Made by a program: the position numbers and the translations under genes. Shown one piece after another: positions 26,515 to 36,130 of a DNA stretch of 64,000 nucleotides (the stretch's first letter is position 1; every line of letters starts with the position of its first letter). The DNA is from Magnetospirillum sp. 64-120 (GTDB taxonomy: Bacteria > Pseudomonadota > Alphaproteobacteria > Rhodospirillales > Magnetospirillaceae). A model generated the notes under the pieces. It was not told the DNA's origin. It did no database searches and saw only the letters and a list, made by a program, of their open reading frames with translations. The stretch covers positions 1-64,000 of the forward strand of contig MKVK01000034.1 of assembly GCA_001898825.1 (NCBI GenBank), in the 5' to 3' direction.

Positions 26515-27678
26515 TCACAACCCCATGCGATGGGCGCGGGCGGTGAAGAAAATGCCCGACGGCTTGGCGGCCGGCATGTCGGCGACCTGTTCCAGGCTTT
26601 GGGTGTCCCAAACGGTGACCCGATCGGAATCGCGCGCCGACATCCAGACGCGTTCACCGCGCGGGGTGAATTCCATGTGCAGGATGGCCAGCCCCGGTTC
26701 CAGGGTCTTGATCACCTTCAGGCTGGGCACGTCCACCACCTGGACCAAGGCGTTGTCGGGCAGGGCGAAGTTGACCCACAGGCGCCGCCCACCCGGTTGC
26801 AGCATGGCGAAGACCGGCTGGCCGGCAACCGGCACCCGCCCCACTTCGCGCCAGGTGTTCATGTCCACCACCAGCACTTCGTGACGGCCGATGGCGGGCA
26901 GGAACGCCAGGTTGCCCGACGCCGCCCAGCCTTCCAGATGCGGCATCTTGTAGACCGGCAAGGGGTCTTGCCCCCGGCCGTAATGGTCCAGGATGCGGCG
27001 CACGCCCTGATCGGGGTTCCACAGATCCAGCATGGCGATGCCGTCCTCGCCGAACAGCCCGGCCATGTAATAGCGGCCGTCCTCGGTGACCAGGGCGTCA
27101 TAGGGCTGCTTGCCGATGCCGTGGAACTTGCGCAGGCCCGGCTTGGCGCGGTCCTTCATGTCCAGCAGCCAGATCTCGCCCGCATCATAAAGCGAAAAGG
27201 CGAAGACGTTGCCCGGCGCGTCTTCCAGCCCGACAACCTTGGACGCCTTGCCGTCGGCACCGATGGCGGGGATGTCGGCCACCAGTTCCAAAGTGCCGGT
27301 GTCGAACACCTTGACGCCCCCTGGGGTGTAGTTGGCCACCGCCACCAAGGACCCGTCCTGCGAGATGGCGCCGCCGATGGAATTGCCCGACTGCACCACC
27401 CGGCCGACGATTTCGGCGCGCAACATGTCCACCTTGGTCAGGCCGCCATCGCGGCCGAAGACGAAGGCGAAGCGCTCGTCGCGGGAATAGACGATGGACG
27501 CATGGGACAAATCGCCCAGGCCGTCGATCGACGCCAAGGCGGTGGAATGGGTGGATTCCACCAGCTTCAGGCGCCCGTCGGCGCGCTCCACCACCAGACC
27601 CAAATCGCCGGTGGCCCGCAGGTTGGGGGCGCAGGCCCCCAGGCCCAGCAGAAGTGCGGCGCAAAGCAGTCGTTTCAT
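26515..27678 (-). CDS. nirF: Heme d1 biosynthesis protein NirF (lipoprotein)
   Basis: A 387-residue propeller protein, related to the d1 domain of NirS but without a cytochrome domain. A lipobox LGAC (C16) after a short signal suggests a lipid-anchored periplasmic protein, as shown for some NirF proteins. Blade motifs such as SIVYSRDERFAFVFGRDGGLTKVD and VVGLEDAPGNVFAFSLYDAGEIW are typical. It acts late in d1 formation or handling in the periplasm. The ATG at 27678 overlaps the nirC stop as ATGA; the longer frame upstream is rejected. Confidence 0.93.
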   Translation of the reverse strand: MKRLLCAALLLGLGACAPNLRATGDLGLVVERADGRLKLVESTHSTALASIDGLGDLSHASIVYSRDERFAFVFGRDGGLTKVDMLRAEIVGRVVQSGNSIGGAISQDGSLVAVANYTPGGVKVFDTGTLELVADIPAIGADGKASKVVGLEDAPGNVFAFSLYDAGEIWLLDMKDRAKPGLRKFHGIGKQPYDALVTEDGRYYMAGLFGEDGIAMLDLWNPDQGVRRILDHYGRGQDPLPVYKMPHLEGWAASGNLAFLPAIGRHEVLVVDMNTWREVGRVPVAGQPVFAMLQPGGRRLWVNFALPDNALVQVVDVPSLKVIKTLEPGLAILHMEFTPRGERVWMSARDSDRVTVWDTQSLEQVADMPAAKPSGIFFTARAHRMGL

Positions 27679-28010
27679 GGTTTTTCCCCTTTCAGGCGAC
27701 GCACCAGCCAGCGGGCGTCGGCTTCCGAAAGCATCATCTTCCACGGCGGCATGGGAGTTCCCGGCCGGCCTTCCAAAATGGTGTAAAGCAGGGTGTCGTC
27801 ATCCTGGGCCCGCATGGCGTCCAGGGTCAGGGGCGAGCCCAAGCCGCCCTTCAAGGTCATGCCATGGCACGATCCGCAATCCTGGTTCAGCAACGAATCC
27901 AACTGCAGCTTTCGCGCCGCGTCGGGTTCCGACGCCCAGGCGGGCAAAGCCGCCAACAGAAAAAGCGCGGGCAGAGCCGCCAGCATCAGCAGGACGCACA
28001 GGCGTTTCAT
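27675..28010 (-). CDS. nirC: Small c-type cytochrome NirC
   Basis: 111 residues with a signal peptide (about 1-26, ending PAWAS) and one heme c site CGSCH (C45, C48, H49). The likely axial Met is in GTPMPPWKMM. NirC-type monoheme cytochromes act with NirS or in d1 assembly. The start is the ATG that overlaps the nirE stop (ATGA); the open frame upstream is antiphase nirE sequence. Sits between nirE and nirF, the usual place. Confidence 0.88.
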   Translation of the reverse strand: MKRLCVLLMLAALPALFLLAALPAWASEPDAARKLQLDSLLNQDCGSCHGMTLKGGLGSPLTLDAMRAQDDDTLLYTILEGRPGTPMPPWKMMLSEADARWLVRRLKGEKP

Positions 28011-28768
28011 TGCGCCGCCTCGCGGTGCAACGGCTGGTTCTGGGGAAGCAGGACCATGCCGGCCACCTTGCCGATGATCAGCAGCGATGGCGGCTTGGGC
28101 TGCCAGCGTTCCATGTCGGCGGGCAGACCCGCCAAGGTGGTGAACAAGCTGCGCTGATCGGGCGTGGTGCCGCGCTCGATGATGGCAACGGGCGTCTTGC
28201 CGGGAAGACCCGCGCCCCGGAGCCCCCCGGCAAGACGTTCCGCGCTGGCTACCCCCATGTACACCACCAAGGTGCAATCGGGGTCGGCCAGCCGGACCCA
28301 ATCGAAATCCAGTTCCCGGTCGTCCTGACGGTGACCGGTCAACAGCCGCAAACCTTGGGCCACCCCGCGATGGGTCAGCGGGATGCCGGCCATGGCGGCA
28401 CAGCCGGCGGCGGCGGTGATGCCGGGCACCACTTCAAAGGCGATTCCGGCTTCGGCCAAGGCTTGGGCTTCCTCGCCGCCACGGCCGAAGATGAAGGGAT
28501 CGCCGCCTTTCAGACGCACCACCTGGCGGCCGGCCAGCCCCAATTCCACCAAGATGGCGTTGATCTCGTGCTGGGGCACCGAATGCCGGCCGGTTTCCTT
28601 GCCGACGTCGATGCGATGGCATTTGGGCGGCAGCAGGTCCAGCACCGCGTCGGCCACCAAGCGGTCATAGACCGCCACCTCGGCCGAGGCTATCAGGCGG
28701 GCCGCCTTCAGCGTCAACAATTCCGGGTCGCCGGGACCGGCACCTACCAGAGTGACCTTGCCTGCCAT
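28007..28768 (-). CDS. nirE: Uroporphyrinogen-III C-methyltransferase NirE
   Basis: A 253-residue SUMT that makes precorrin-2 from uroporphyrinogen III using two SAM, the entry to siroheme and then heme d1. Motifs: VTLVGAGPGDPELLTLKAARLI at the N-terminus, VRLKGGDPFIFGRGGEEAQAL, EVVPGITAAAGCAAMAGIPLTHRG, and VVYMGV. It lacks the CysG dehydrogenase/ferrochelatase part, so those steps come from elsewhere. It is named NirE, not CobA, because of its position as first gene of nirECFDLGHJN. Confidence 0.93.
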   Translation of the reverse strand: MAGKVTLVGAGPGDPELLTLKAARLIASAEVAVYDRLVADAVLDLLPPKCHRIDVGKETGRHSVPQHEINAILVELGLAGRQVVRLKGGDPFIFGRGGEEAQALAEAGIAFEVVPGITAAAGCAAMAGIPLTHRGVAQGLRLLTGHRQDDRELDFDWVRLADPDCTLVVYMGVASAERLAGGLRGAGLPGKTPVAIIERGTTPDQRSLFTTLAGLPADMERWQPKPPSLLIIGKVAGMVLLPQNQPLHREAAQ

Positions 28769-28793
28769 GACCTGCTCCCCCTTTATGATCCGT

Positions 28794-28821
28794 CGTCACC
28801 CCCGCGACGGCGGGGGTGACG
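28794..28821. repeat. Intergenic GC-rich hairpin
   Basis: Perfect arms CGTCACCCCCGC and GCGGGGGTGACG around a four-base loop, in the only sizeable gap inside the nir operon (between the EB_dh-like cytochrome gene and nirE). There is no T-run on the operon strand, so it is more likely a REP-like or mRNA-stabilising hairpin that lets the two parts be expressed at different levels. Confidence 0.55.
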
Positions 28822-28836
28822 ATCCGTCAGATCACG

Positions 28837-29871
28837 TCACTGCTTGGCTGCCTTGATCTCGACATCCGGGCCGGAAGCGCCCAGGCCCAGACGCATGTCC
28901 ACCGACACGTGGTGGAAGCGGCCGGCCACATAGTCGTCATGCACGGCGAAGCCGACGGTGTAGGTCTTGCCGTCTTCCATGGCCACGTCGCCGGGCTGAC
29001 CCGACTTCAGCTTGCGGCTCATGGTGACCACCCACTGGTCGCCTTCCTTCTTGCCGGTATAGGTGGCGCCGGCGTTTTCCTTCAGCACGCGCTCGGCCAG
29101 GATGTAGCCGTCTTCGGAAACGCCGCCCTTGCCGCTTTTGAAGCGCGACAGGTCCAGGAAGGTGCCGTCCTTCAACAGCGCATCCAGCTCGGCCTGGGGC
29201 TTGACCTTGTCCCAGCCGCCGCGCGGATCGTCCTTCAGGGAAATGGCGGTGCGGCTTTCCGGCAAGTACTTGGTGACATAGCCGTGGCTGGTGTCGATGC
29301 CCTTGGCGGCGCCGAGCGCGTCCTTCTTGGGCGCCGACGGCATGTCGCGGGCGTCGTGGTGGCAGCTGGACCAGCACCCCGACTGCTTGGCCTTGTCCAC
29401 CTTGCCGCCGTCGATCATCATCGCCAGCTTGATTTCGTTGTCGGGGTCCATCTTGCCGCCATCGGCGAAGGGAACCGCGTTGTGCGGACCGGCCGGGAAG
29501 GCGAAGCGCATGTAAAGGGTGTCGGCGTCATAGGCCGCCTTGACGGAGAGCGGAATGGACGCCCGCTTGCCGGGGATGACCATGGTCTCGGCCTTTTGGC
29601 CGGTGACCATCTTCTTGCCCATGTCGGCGGTTTCTTCCGAATGGCAGCCGGCGCAATTGTCGCCCTTCTTGGTGAAGGACCGGGCGCCACCGTGGTCGGT
29701 GCCGGTCTGGATCCATTCGAACGAGGTCTGACCGGGATAGAACAGCACGGTCTTGGCCTCGGGCACCTTGGCCCAGTCGATAGTCTTGCCGGCGGCCAAG
29801 GCCGACCCTGCCCCCAGGGTCAAAGCGCAAGCGGCGACGGACAGAGTTTTAAGCGCGCTCCGATAGATCAT
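28837..29871 (-). CDS. Ethylbenzene-dehydrogenase-related (EB_dh-like) periplasmic cytochrome
   Basis: 344 residues with a signal peptide (about 1-27, ending GSALA). A heme c motif CAGCH (C73, C76, H77) and an unusual CWSSCH (C166, C170, H171) are visible. The C-terminal half (GAGATYTGKKEGDQWVVTMSRKL, MEDGKTYTVGFAVHDDY, HHVSVDMRLGLG) looks like the heme-b-binding gamma subunit fold of ethylbenzene/DMSO-reductase type II enzymes. No molybdoenzyme is nearby. It lies five bases after the NirT-like gene, so it probably takes electrons from that quinol dehydrogenase toward NirS. That role is inference. Confidence 0.82.
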   Translation of the reverse strand: MIYRSALKTLSVAACALTLGAGSALAAGKTIDWAKVPEAKTVLFYPGQTSFEWIQTGTDHGGARSFTKKGDNCAGCHSEETADMGKKMVTGQKAETMVIPGKRASIPLSVKAAYDADTLYMRFAFPAGPHNAVPFADGGKMDPDNEIKLAMMIDGGKVDKAKQSGCWSSCHHDARDMPSAPKKDALGAAKGIDTSHGYVTKYLPESRTAISLKDDPRGGWDKVKPQAELDALLKDGTFLDLSRFKSGKGGVSEDGYILAERVLKENAGATYTGKKEGDQWVVTMSRKLKSGQPGDVAMEDGKTYTVGFAVHDDYVAGRFHHVSVDMRLGLGASGPDVEIKAAKQ

Positions 29872-29876
29872 CTTTC

Positions 29877-30470
29877 TCACTCCTTGGCGTTCTCTTCGTC
29901 TTCCAGGTCCTGATGCACCGGCTTGTGGGCGATTCCCTTGTGGCAATCGATGCAGGTCATCCCCTCTTCCTGGGCGTTTTCATGCTGTTTGCGCGCCCGC
30001 TGCTTCTGCTTTTCCGGATCCATCTGATCGAAAGCGTGGCAGTTGCGGCATTCGCGCGAGTCGCTGGCCTTCATGCGCGCCCATTCGCGCTTGGCCATCT
30101 CAAGCCGGTTGGCGTTGAATTTCTCGGGCGTGGAAACCGTGCCCATGAACTTGTGGTAAAGCTCGTTGGACGCCTGGATCTTGCGGGCCACCTTGTGCAC
30201 CCAATCCTTGGGCACGTGGCAATCGGGACAAGCGGCGCGGACACCCGAACGATTGGTATAGTGAATGGTCTTCACATACTCTTGGTATACGTTGTCCTTC
30301 ATTTCGTGGCACGAAATACAGAAGTCCAGCGTATTGGTGGCTTCCATGGCGGTGTTGAAAGCGCCCCAGAAGACGATGCCGCCGATGAAAATAACCGCCG
30401 CCCCGAACAGGGACGCCCCCAGTATTTTCATCTTGCCGAGCCGGCTGAACAATGACGGATTGGAAGCCAT
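29877..30470 (-). CDS. nirT: NapC/NirT-type tetraheme cytochrome c
   Basis: 197 residues. One N-terminal membrane anchor (about 17-38, GASLFGAAVIFIGGIVFWGA) is followed by four heme motifs: CISCH (51), CPDCH (81), CRNCH (141) and CIDCH (173). Family members oxidise quinol in the membrane and pass electrons to periplasmic reductases. Next to the nir genes it fits NirT rather than NapC, and no nap genes occur here. It is the first gene of the long minus-strand nir operon. An FNR-type box lies 148 bases before the start. Confidence 0.92.
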   Translation of the reverse strand: MASNPSLFSRLGKMKILGASLFGAAVIFIGGIVFWGAFNTAMEATNTLDFCISCHEMKDNVYQEYVKTIHYTNRSGVRAACPDCHVPKDWVHKVARKIQASNELYHKFMGTVSTPEKFNANRLEMAKREWARMKASDSRECRNCHAFDQMDPEKQKQRARKQHENAQEEGMTCIDCHKGIAHKPVHQDLEDEENAKE

Positions 30471-30618
30471 GGCGTTACCCCGAGGGTCTCCTCTTGGTCC
30501 AGCAACTGTCGGCGCTTGTAACACGCCCCCCTGGGCTGGAACTTGACGTTGGACAAACAGCGGATCAGCCAATCACGGCCGATGTCCGGACCCTATCCCC
30601 ACTGCCGGGGTCAGCTTT

Positions 30619-30632
30619 GTGACCTTGGTCAA
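30619..30632. promoter_or_regulatory. FNR/Dnr-type box upstream of nirT
   Basis: GTGAC-CTTG-GTCAA, one mismatch from the TTGAC-N4-GTCAA form used by Dnr/NNR-type regulators. The same 14-mer occurs between nosZ and sco. Likely activates the nirT-nirN operon under anoxia and NO. Confidence 0.7.
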
Positions 30633-30691
30633 TTTGCCGTCATCCACATGACTTCCTGATATACGCGCCCCATCACTTTTCAGACCGCCAT

Positions 30692-32429
<1,738 letters not shown>

Positions 32430-32487
32430 GCCCGAGCGGCGTTTGAGCCGCCCGACACGGGCTAGTTTTAAAGTGTGTCCCTCCTTG

Positions 32488-32520
32488 CCCCCGGAGAGCC
32501 TGACTCTCCGGGGGTTTTTT
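32488..32520 (+). terminator. nirS terminator
   Basis: Eleven-base stem CCCCCGGAGAG / CTCTCCGGGGG with a five-base loop and six T. It lies 59 bases after the nirS stop. Confidence 0.92.
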
Positions 32521-32525
32521 CGTGC

Positions 32526-32539
32526 CTGACGAAAGTCAA
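32526..32539. promoter_or_regulatory. FNR/Dnr-type box upstream of the first Crp/Fnr gene
   Basis: CTGAC-GAAA-GTCAA, one mismatch from TTGAC-N4-GTCAA, centred about 72 bases before the start of the regulator at 32605. Suggests that the regulators are themselves under FNR/Dnr-type control. Confidence 0.6.
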
Positions 32540-32604
32540 GGGCACCCGCCGGCCAAAGCCTCACTCTGCCGCCACTGGGGTTTTGGGTTACGGGGGTAAC
32601 CGAA

Positions 32605-33315
32605 ATGCGCACCGAAGCCATCGCCACGCTAAGACGTCACCCCGTCTTCGCCACCGTGCCGGAAGCCGATCTGGCCGGTCTTTTGGACGCCCAGCCCGGC
32701 CGAACCATAGAGGCCGGCCAGGTGCTGTTCGACCAAGGTGACGACGCCACCCATCTTTACGTGCTGATGGACGGCCAGGTCGAACTGGCCATGAACCGCC
32801 CCGGCTGTCTGCCGGAAGTGCTGGCCCATCTGTCCGCCGGCATGGCGGTGGGCGCCGATTCCCTGATCCCCGGATCGCGCCACGCCGCCACCGCCCAATG
32901 TGTGCAGTCCGGCCGCGTCGCCGCCATCCGTGGCGACGCGCTGACCGCCTATCTGGACGACCATTTCGACCTGATGCTGGCGATGATCGCCGAAATGGCC
33001 GGCAGCCTGCACGGTCTGGTCAAGGAAATCACCGAACTGAAGCTGCAATCCACCACCGAACGGCTGGCCAGCTATTTGTGCGGTCTGGCCGCCGGCCACC
33101 AGGGCCGGGCGGTCGAGGTCAAGCTGCCTTTCGAAAAACGCCTGCTGGCCGAACGCCTGGGCATGGAGCCCGCCACCCTGTCGCGGTCCTTCGCCAAACT
33201 GCGCGAGATCGGCGTCGAATCGGGCCGTGGCGACCGGGTGCTGATCGCCGACCTGGAAAACCTGCGGGCGGTGGTGGAAGCACTGGACATGCAATGGGAG
33301 GGAGATCCGTCATGA
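32605..33315 (+). CDS. Crp/Fnr family regulator, Dnr-like
   Basis: 236 residues. The cyclic-nucleotide-binding-type sensor domain covers about 10-125 (VLFDQGDDATHLYVLMDGQVELAM), with a long dimer helix (about 125-150) and a C-terminal winged helix (LLAERLGMEPATLSRSFAKLREIGV). The recognition helix has E-x3-SR, as in FNR/Dnr proteins that read TTGAC/T half-sites. There is no N-terminal Cys cluster, so it is not an FNR-type oxygen sensor. Dnr/NNR proteins of this form respond to NO, and the position right after nirS supports that. The stop overlaps the next regulator by ATGA. Confidence 0.88.
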   Translation: MRTEAIATLRRHPVFATVPEADLAGLLDAQPGRTIEAGQVLFDQGDDATHLYVLMDGQVELAMNRPGCLPEVLAHLSAGMAVGADSLIPGSRHAATAQCVQSGRVAAIRGDALTAYLDDHFDLMLAMIAEMAGSLHGLVKEITELKLQSTTERLASYLCGLAAGHQGRAVEVKLPFEKRLLAERLGMEPATLSRSFAKLREIGVESGRGDRVLIADLENLRAVVEALDMQWEGDPS

Positions 33316-34076
33316 CCTGCCCGTGCCGTGTCCTGTGTCTGGTGCCCAAGCCCGAATGTTCAAAGGCCCAAGGCCAGTTGCCGCGCCATCGCGCCACCGG
33401 GCCGGCCTTGGCCAAGCAGGTGATGGCGTTGCCCTTGTTCAGCGGCCTGGACCACGACGTGCTGGAACGGTTGATGGCGGATTCCACCGCCCTGAACCTG
33501 GAACGGCGTTCGCTGCTGTTTTCCGCAGGCGCCCCCGCCGATTGCTTCTATATCGTGCTGGACGGTCAGGTGAAGCTGTCGGCGCTGACCCCCGACGGCC
33601 GCGAAAGCATCGTCGAAGTGTTCACCCCGGTGTCGTCCTTCGGGGAAGCCGCCATGCTGTCGGACAGCGTCTTCCCTTTGCATGCCGAGGTGATCGAGGA
33701 CGCCACGTTGATCCGCGTCGGCCGCCGCGCCTTCGTCGCCACCTTGAAATCGGATCCGGTGGTGGGATACCGCATGCTGGCCGGCATGTGCCGCTGGCAC
33801 CAGCGTCTGGCCTCGGAAATCCACCACCTGAAGCAGATTCCGCCATGGCAGCGCGTCGCCGAGTTCCTGTTGGCGCTGACCGACGCCCATGCCGGCCAGG
33901 CGGTGGTGTCCCTGCCCTTCAACAAGGAAATCCTGGCCAGCCGGGTCGGCATCAGGCGCGAAAGCCTGTCGCGCGTCCTGGCGCGTCTGCGCGACATGGG
34001 GGTCAGCACCGAAGGCAATTCGGTGCGTATCGACGACGTGGCGTCGCTTCGCCAACGCTGTAATGCCGCTCAGTAG
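33312..34076 (+). CDS. Crp/Fnr family regulator with Cys-rich N-terminus
   Basis: 254 residues. The N-terminus MTCPCRVLCLVPKPEC has Cys at 3, 5, 9 and 16, a pattern unlike the FNR spacing. It is followed by a cyclic-nucleotide-like domain (about 40-155, SAGAPADCFYIVLDGQVKLSALTPDGRESIVEVF) and a winged helix (EILASRVGIRRESLSRVLARLRDMGV). The start overlaps the upstream regulator by ATGA, so both should be made together. The C-terminus overlaps the convergent CuA-subunit gene by seven bases. A metal- or redox-sensing role for the cysteines is possible but unproven. Confidence 0.88.
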   Translation: MTCPCRVLCLVPKPECSKAQGQLPRHRATGPALAKQVMALPLFSGLDHDVLERLMADSTALNLERRSLLFSAGAPADCFYIVLDGQVKLSALTPDGRESIVEVFTPVSSFGEAAMLSDSVFPLHAEVIEDATLIRVGRRAFVATLKSDPVVGYRMLAGMCRWHQRLASEIHHLKQIPPWQRVAEFLLALTDAHAGQAVVSLPFNKEILASRVGIRRESLSRVLARLRDMGVSTEGNSVRIDDVASLRQRCNAAQ

Positions 34077-34492
34077 GGCCTAAGCCGCATGCGATTGTGC
34101 CCCAGGCCGCAATATTCGTTGCACCGCAGTTCGATCTGATCGCCGGGAACCACCTCGATGTCCTGGACGTAGCCCGGCACCAACAACATTTCCGTCCCGT
34201 TCACCGCCACCGAATGCACGCCGTCCTGGGCCATGACGCGCAGGCGGTACCGTGCCTGCGGGTTCAGTTTCACATCCGGCCAGAACTCGAATTTGCGGGC
34301 CAGCAGCGGCACGTCGCCCGGCGGCGGCTCGACCCGCTCGCCCGCTTGGTATCGTGCGGCGAAAGATTCGGTTCGGGCGACGAAACCGGCGGCGTCGACC
34401 GCTTCGCCCAGGGGTTGCTCGGGACCGCGCCAGCCGGGCCACCACGCGACCAAGGCCAGGAAAGCCAGAGTGGCCACGACCAGCCTAATCAT
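34070..34492 (-). CDS. CuA-type oxidase subunit II-like protein
   Basis: 140 residues. One N-terminal membrane helix (about 2-19) is followed by a cupredoxin domain. All CuA ligands seem present: H93 (DGVHS), C124, E126 (backbone), C128, H132 and M135 in CNEYCGLGHNRM. The chain stops five residues after the Met, so it is shorter than Thermus ba3 subunit II (about 168), which it resembles most. It overlaps the start-side partner, an oxidase-like subunit I, by eight bases and should be co-translated. With that odd partner it may feed electrons to a NO-related reaction rather than oxygen reduction. Confidence 0.82.
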   Translation of the reverse strand: MIRLVVATLAFLALVAWWPGWRGPEQPLGEAVDAAGFVARTESFAARYQAGERVEPPPGDVPLLARKFEFWPDVKLNPQARYRLRVMAQDGVHSVAVNGTEMLLVPGYVQDIEVVPGDQIELRCNEYCGLGHNRMRLRPY

Positions 34493-35774
34493 GGCGCACC
34501 AGCCGGGCCAGGACCTGGCCGACGAAAAGCACCCCACCCAAGACCGCCACCGCGCCCCCCAGTCCCACCACCCCCATGGACACCAGCTTGAAGACGCTGT
34601 CCAGGCCCTGTTCGGCCCCGGCGGTCTTGCGCGCCACCCCGGCCAGACCGGCCAGATAGAACCCCAAGGCGTGCAGCAACTGGCCGCCGCCATAAAGCCC
34701 GATCTGCCAGCGCGGCAGACGCGGCGACAGGATGGGGCGCCCCAGACGGGGCAGCAAAACGCAGATCACCAGCCCCATCAGCGCCACGTTCACGCCACCG
34801 ATCATGGCGTGGTAATGGGACGGCGTGCGGGTGTCCCCCGCCCCCAGGGCGAAACCGGCGCCGCCGCCCAGGGCGAAAACCAGCCACGACGCCCCCAACG
34901 CCCCGCCGGCCAGCGAGCGCCAATCCGGCCTGCGTCCCGACGACACCAGCACATCCGCCGCCAGCAGCAGCGGCGGCAGCGGCAACATGAACCACAGCAG
35001 GTCGGTGTAGGCCTGGCGCCAGGCCAGCCCCTGCGGGTCGAAACGCAGTTCGACCACCACGGCCGAACTGGCGCCCACCGCCAACAGCGTAAAGGCCAGA
35101 CGTGACAGCCTGGTGGGCTGATGGCCGCTCAGCCTTTGCCAGGCCACCATCACCAGCCCAGTGTTGACGAATTGCAGCACGTGGCCGCCCCCCCAGAACA
35201 GCCGTTCCAGACGAAAGGCCGGGTCCAGGTCGGCGGGCAGACGCCACGCCGCCAGGGCGAAACACCCCAGGGCCACCGCATAGCACCAGCCCACCGCCGC
35301 CAGCCCGGTTCCCGGGCGCCACAAGGCTGCCGCCACTCCGGCGCCGACCAGGGCAAGTCCGGCGAAGTACAGGGGATGGTCCAGAACCGGGACGTAATTA
35401 TTCAAAGACGCCTCGCCCCAGCCGGCCAGGGTCACCGCCAGCATCAGCAATCCGCCGCCAGCACAAAGCCCCACCCCCGCCAGACCGGGCCAGGACAGAC
35501 GGGCCGTGTCGGCCGCCAAAGCCGCCAGCATGGCCAACAGCCAGACCTGGAAGGAAAACACCACATGGGTGACCAGCGCCTTATGGAAAAACGCCGGCCC
35601 CGAGGGCAGATAATCCTGAACAACCGGCGTGCGCGCCAAGGCCAGCCCCAAAGCCAACCCCCCGGCGACGGCCAGGGCGGCGACGGCCAACAGCAACCAC
35701 AGCCGCAGTTCCAACATGCGGAAGTGGTTTTGTTGCATGTGCATGGACTTGGCGGACAAATCGCGGCTCCCCAT
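34485..35774 (-). CDS. Divergent heme-copper oxidase subunit I-like protein lacking two CuB histidines
   Basis: About 429 residues with some 12 membrane helices. Helix II has H70 (ALVTHVVFSFQVW), helix VI has H198 (FWGGGHVLQF), and helix X has H320 and H322 (PSHYHAMIGGVNVALMG), fitting two hemes. In helix VII, where oxidases carry His-His, there is A251-W252 (DPQGLAWRQAYTDLLW), so two of three CuB/FeB ligands are gone. The helix VI Tyr is also absent (Phe). It pairs with a CuA subunit next to denitrification regulators. It may be a nitric oxide reductase variant or a redox sensor; a normal oxidase is unlikely. The start is uncertain: ATG 35774 is used, and 35744 is possible. Confidence 0.78.
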   Translation of the reverse strand: MGSRDLSAKSMHMQQNHFRMLELRLWLLLAVAALAVAGGLALGLALARTPVVQDYLPSGPAFFHKALVTHVVFSFQVWLLAMLAALAADTARLSWPGLAGVGLCAGGGLLMLAVTLAGWGEASLNNYVPVLDHPLYFAGLALVGAGVAAALWRPGTGLAAVGWCYAVALGCFALAAWRLPADLDPAFRLERLFWGGGHVLQFVNTGLVMVAWQRLSGHQPTRLSRLAFTLLAVGASSAVVVELRFDPQGLAWRQAYTDLLWFMLPLPPLLLAADVLVSSGRRPDWRSLAGGALGASWLVFALGGGAGFALGAGDTRTPSHYHAMIGGVNVALMGLVICVLLPRLGRPILSPRLPRWQIGLYGGGQLLHALGFYLAGLAGVARKTAGAEQGLDSVFKLVSMGVVGLGGAVAVLGGVLFVGQVLARLVRHD

Positions 35775-36130
35775 ATTGAGCAATCATATGGCCTTGATGA
35801 TTTCCGATTTCCAGTGCCGTGAGTTGAATTCATCCCATTCAATGAAGCACAACACTAGCCTATGTATTTCTTCTTCCGAACACCTGATCAAATACACAAT
35901 CTTTATTAAAAGATTTCGAATTGTAACGAATTGTGAGCTTTCATTACTAATTGAAGAGAAAGTTTATAAGCTGTTTTTTCAAAGTCTCATTTGACAAGAG
36001 ACCGACACCGTGGCCTTAATATCGGCAAAAGTAGATGGGTGGCCTGCGTAAACCGCATAACCCATCCCAAACCCCGCCTCTCCGCCGCAGCCACGGCGGG
36101 GTGCAAGGCGGGCCACACCGGGAGGCATGC
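35775..36130. other. AT-rich intergenic region
   Basis: About 356 bases between the divergent oxidase-like gene and livG. Bases 35860-35995 are clearly AT-rich against the GC-rich surroundings. No gene, tRNA or clear FNR box was seen. Close to livG an imperfect stem-loop has arms GATGGGT (36034-36040) and ACCCATC (36060-36066) with inner TGCG/CGCA; it may lie in the livG leader. Confidence 0.5.
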
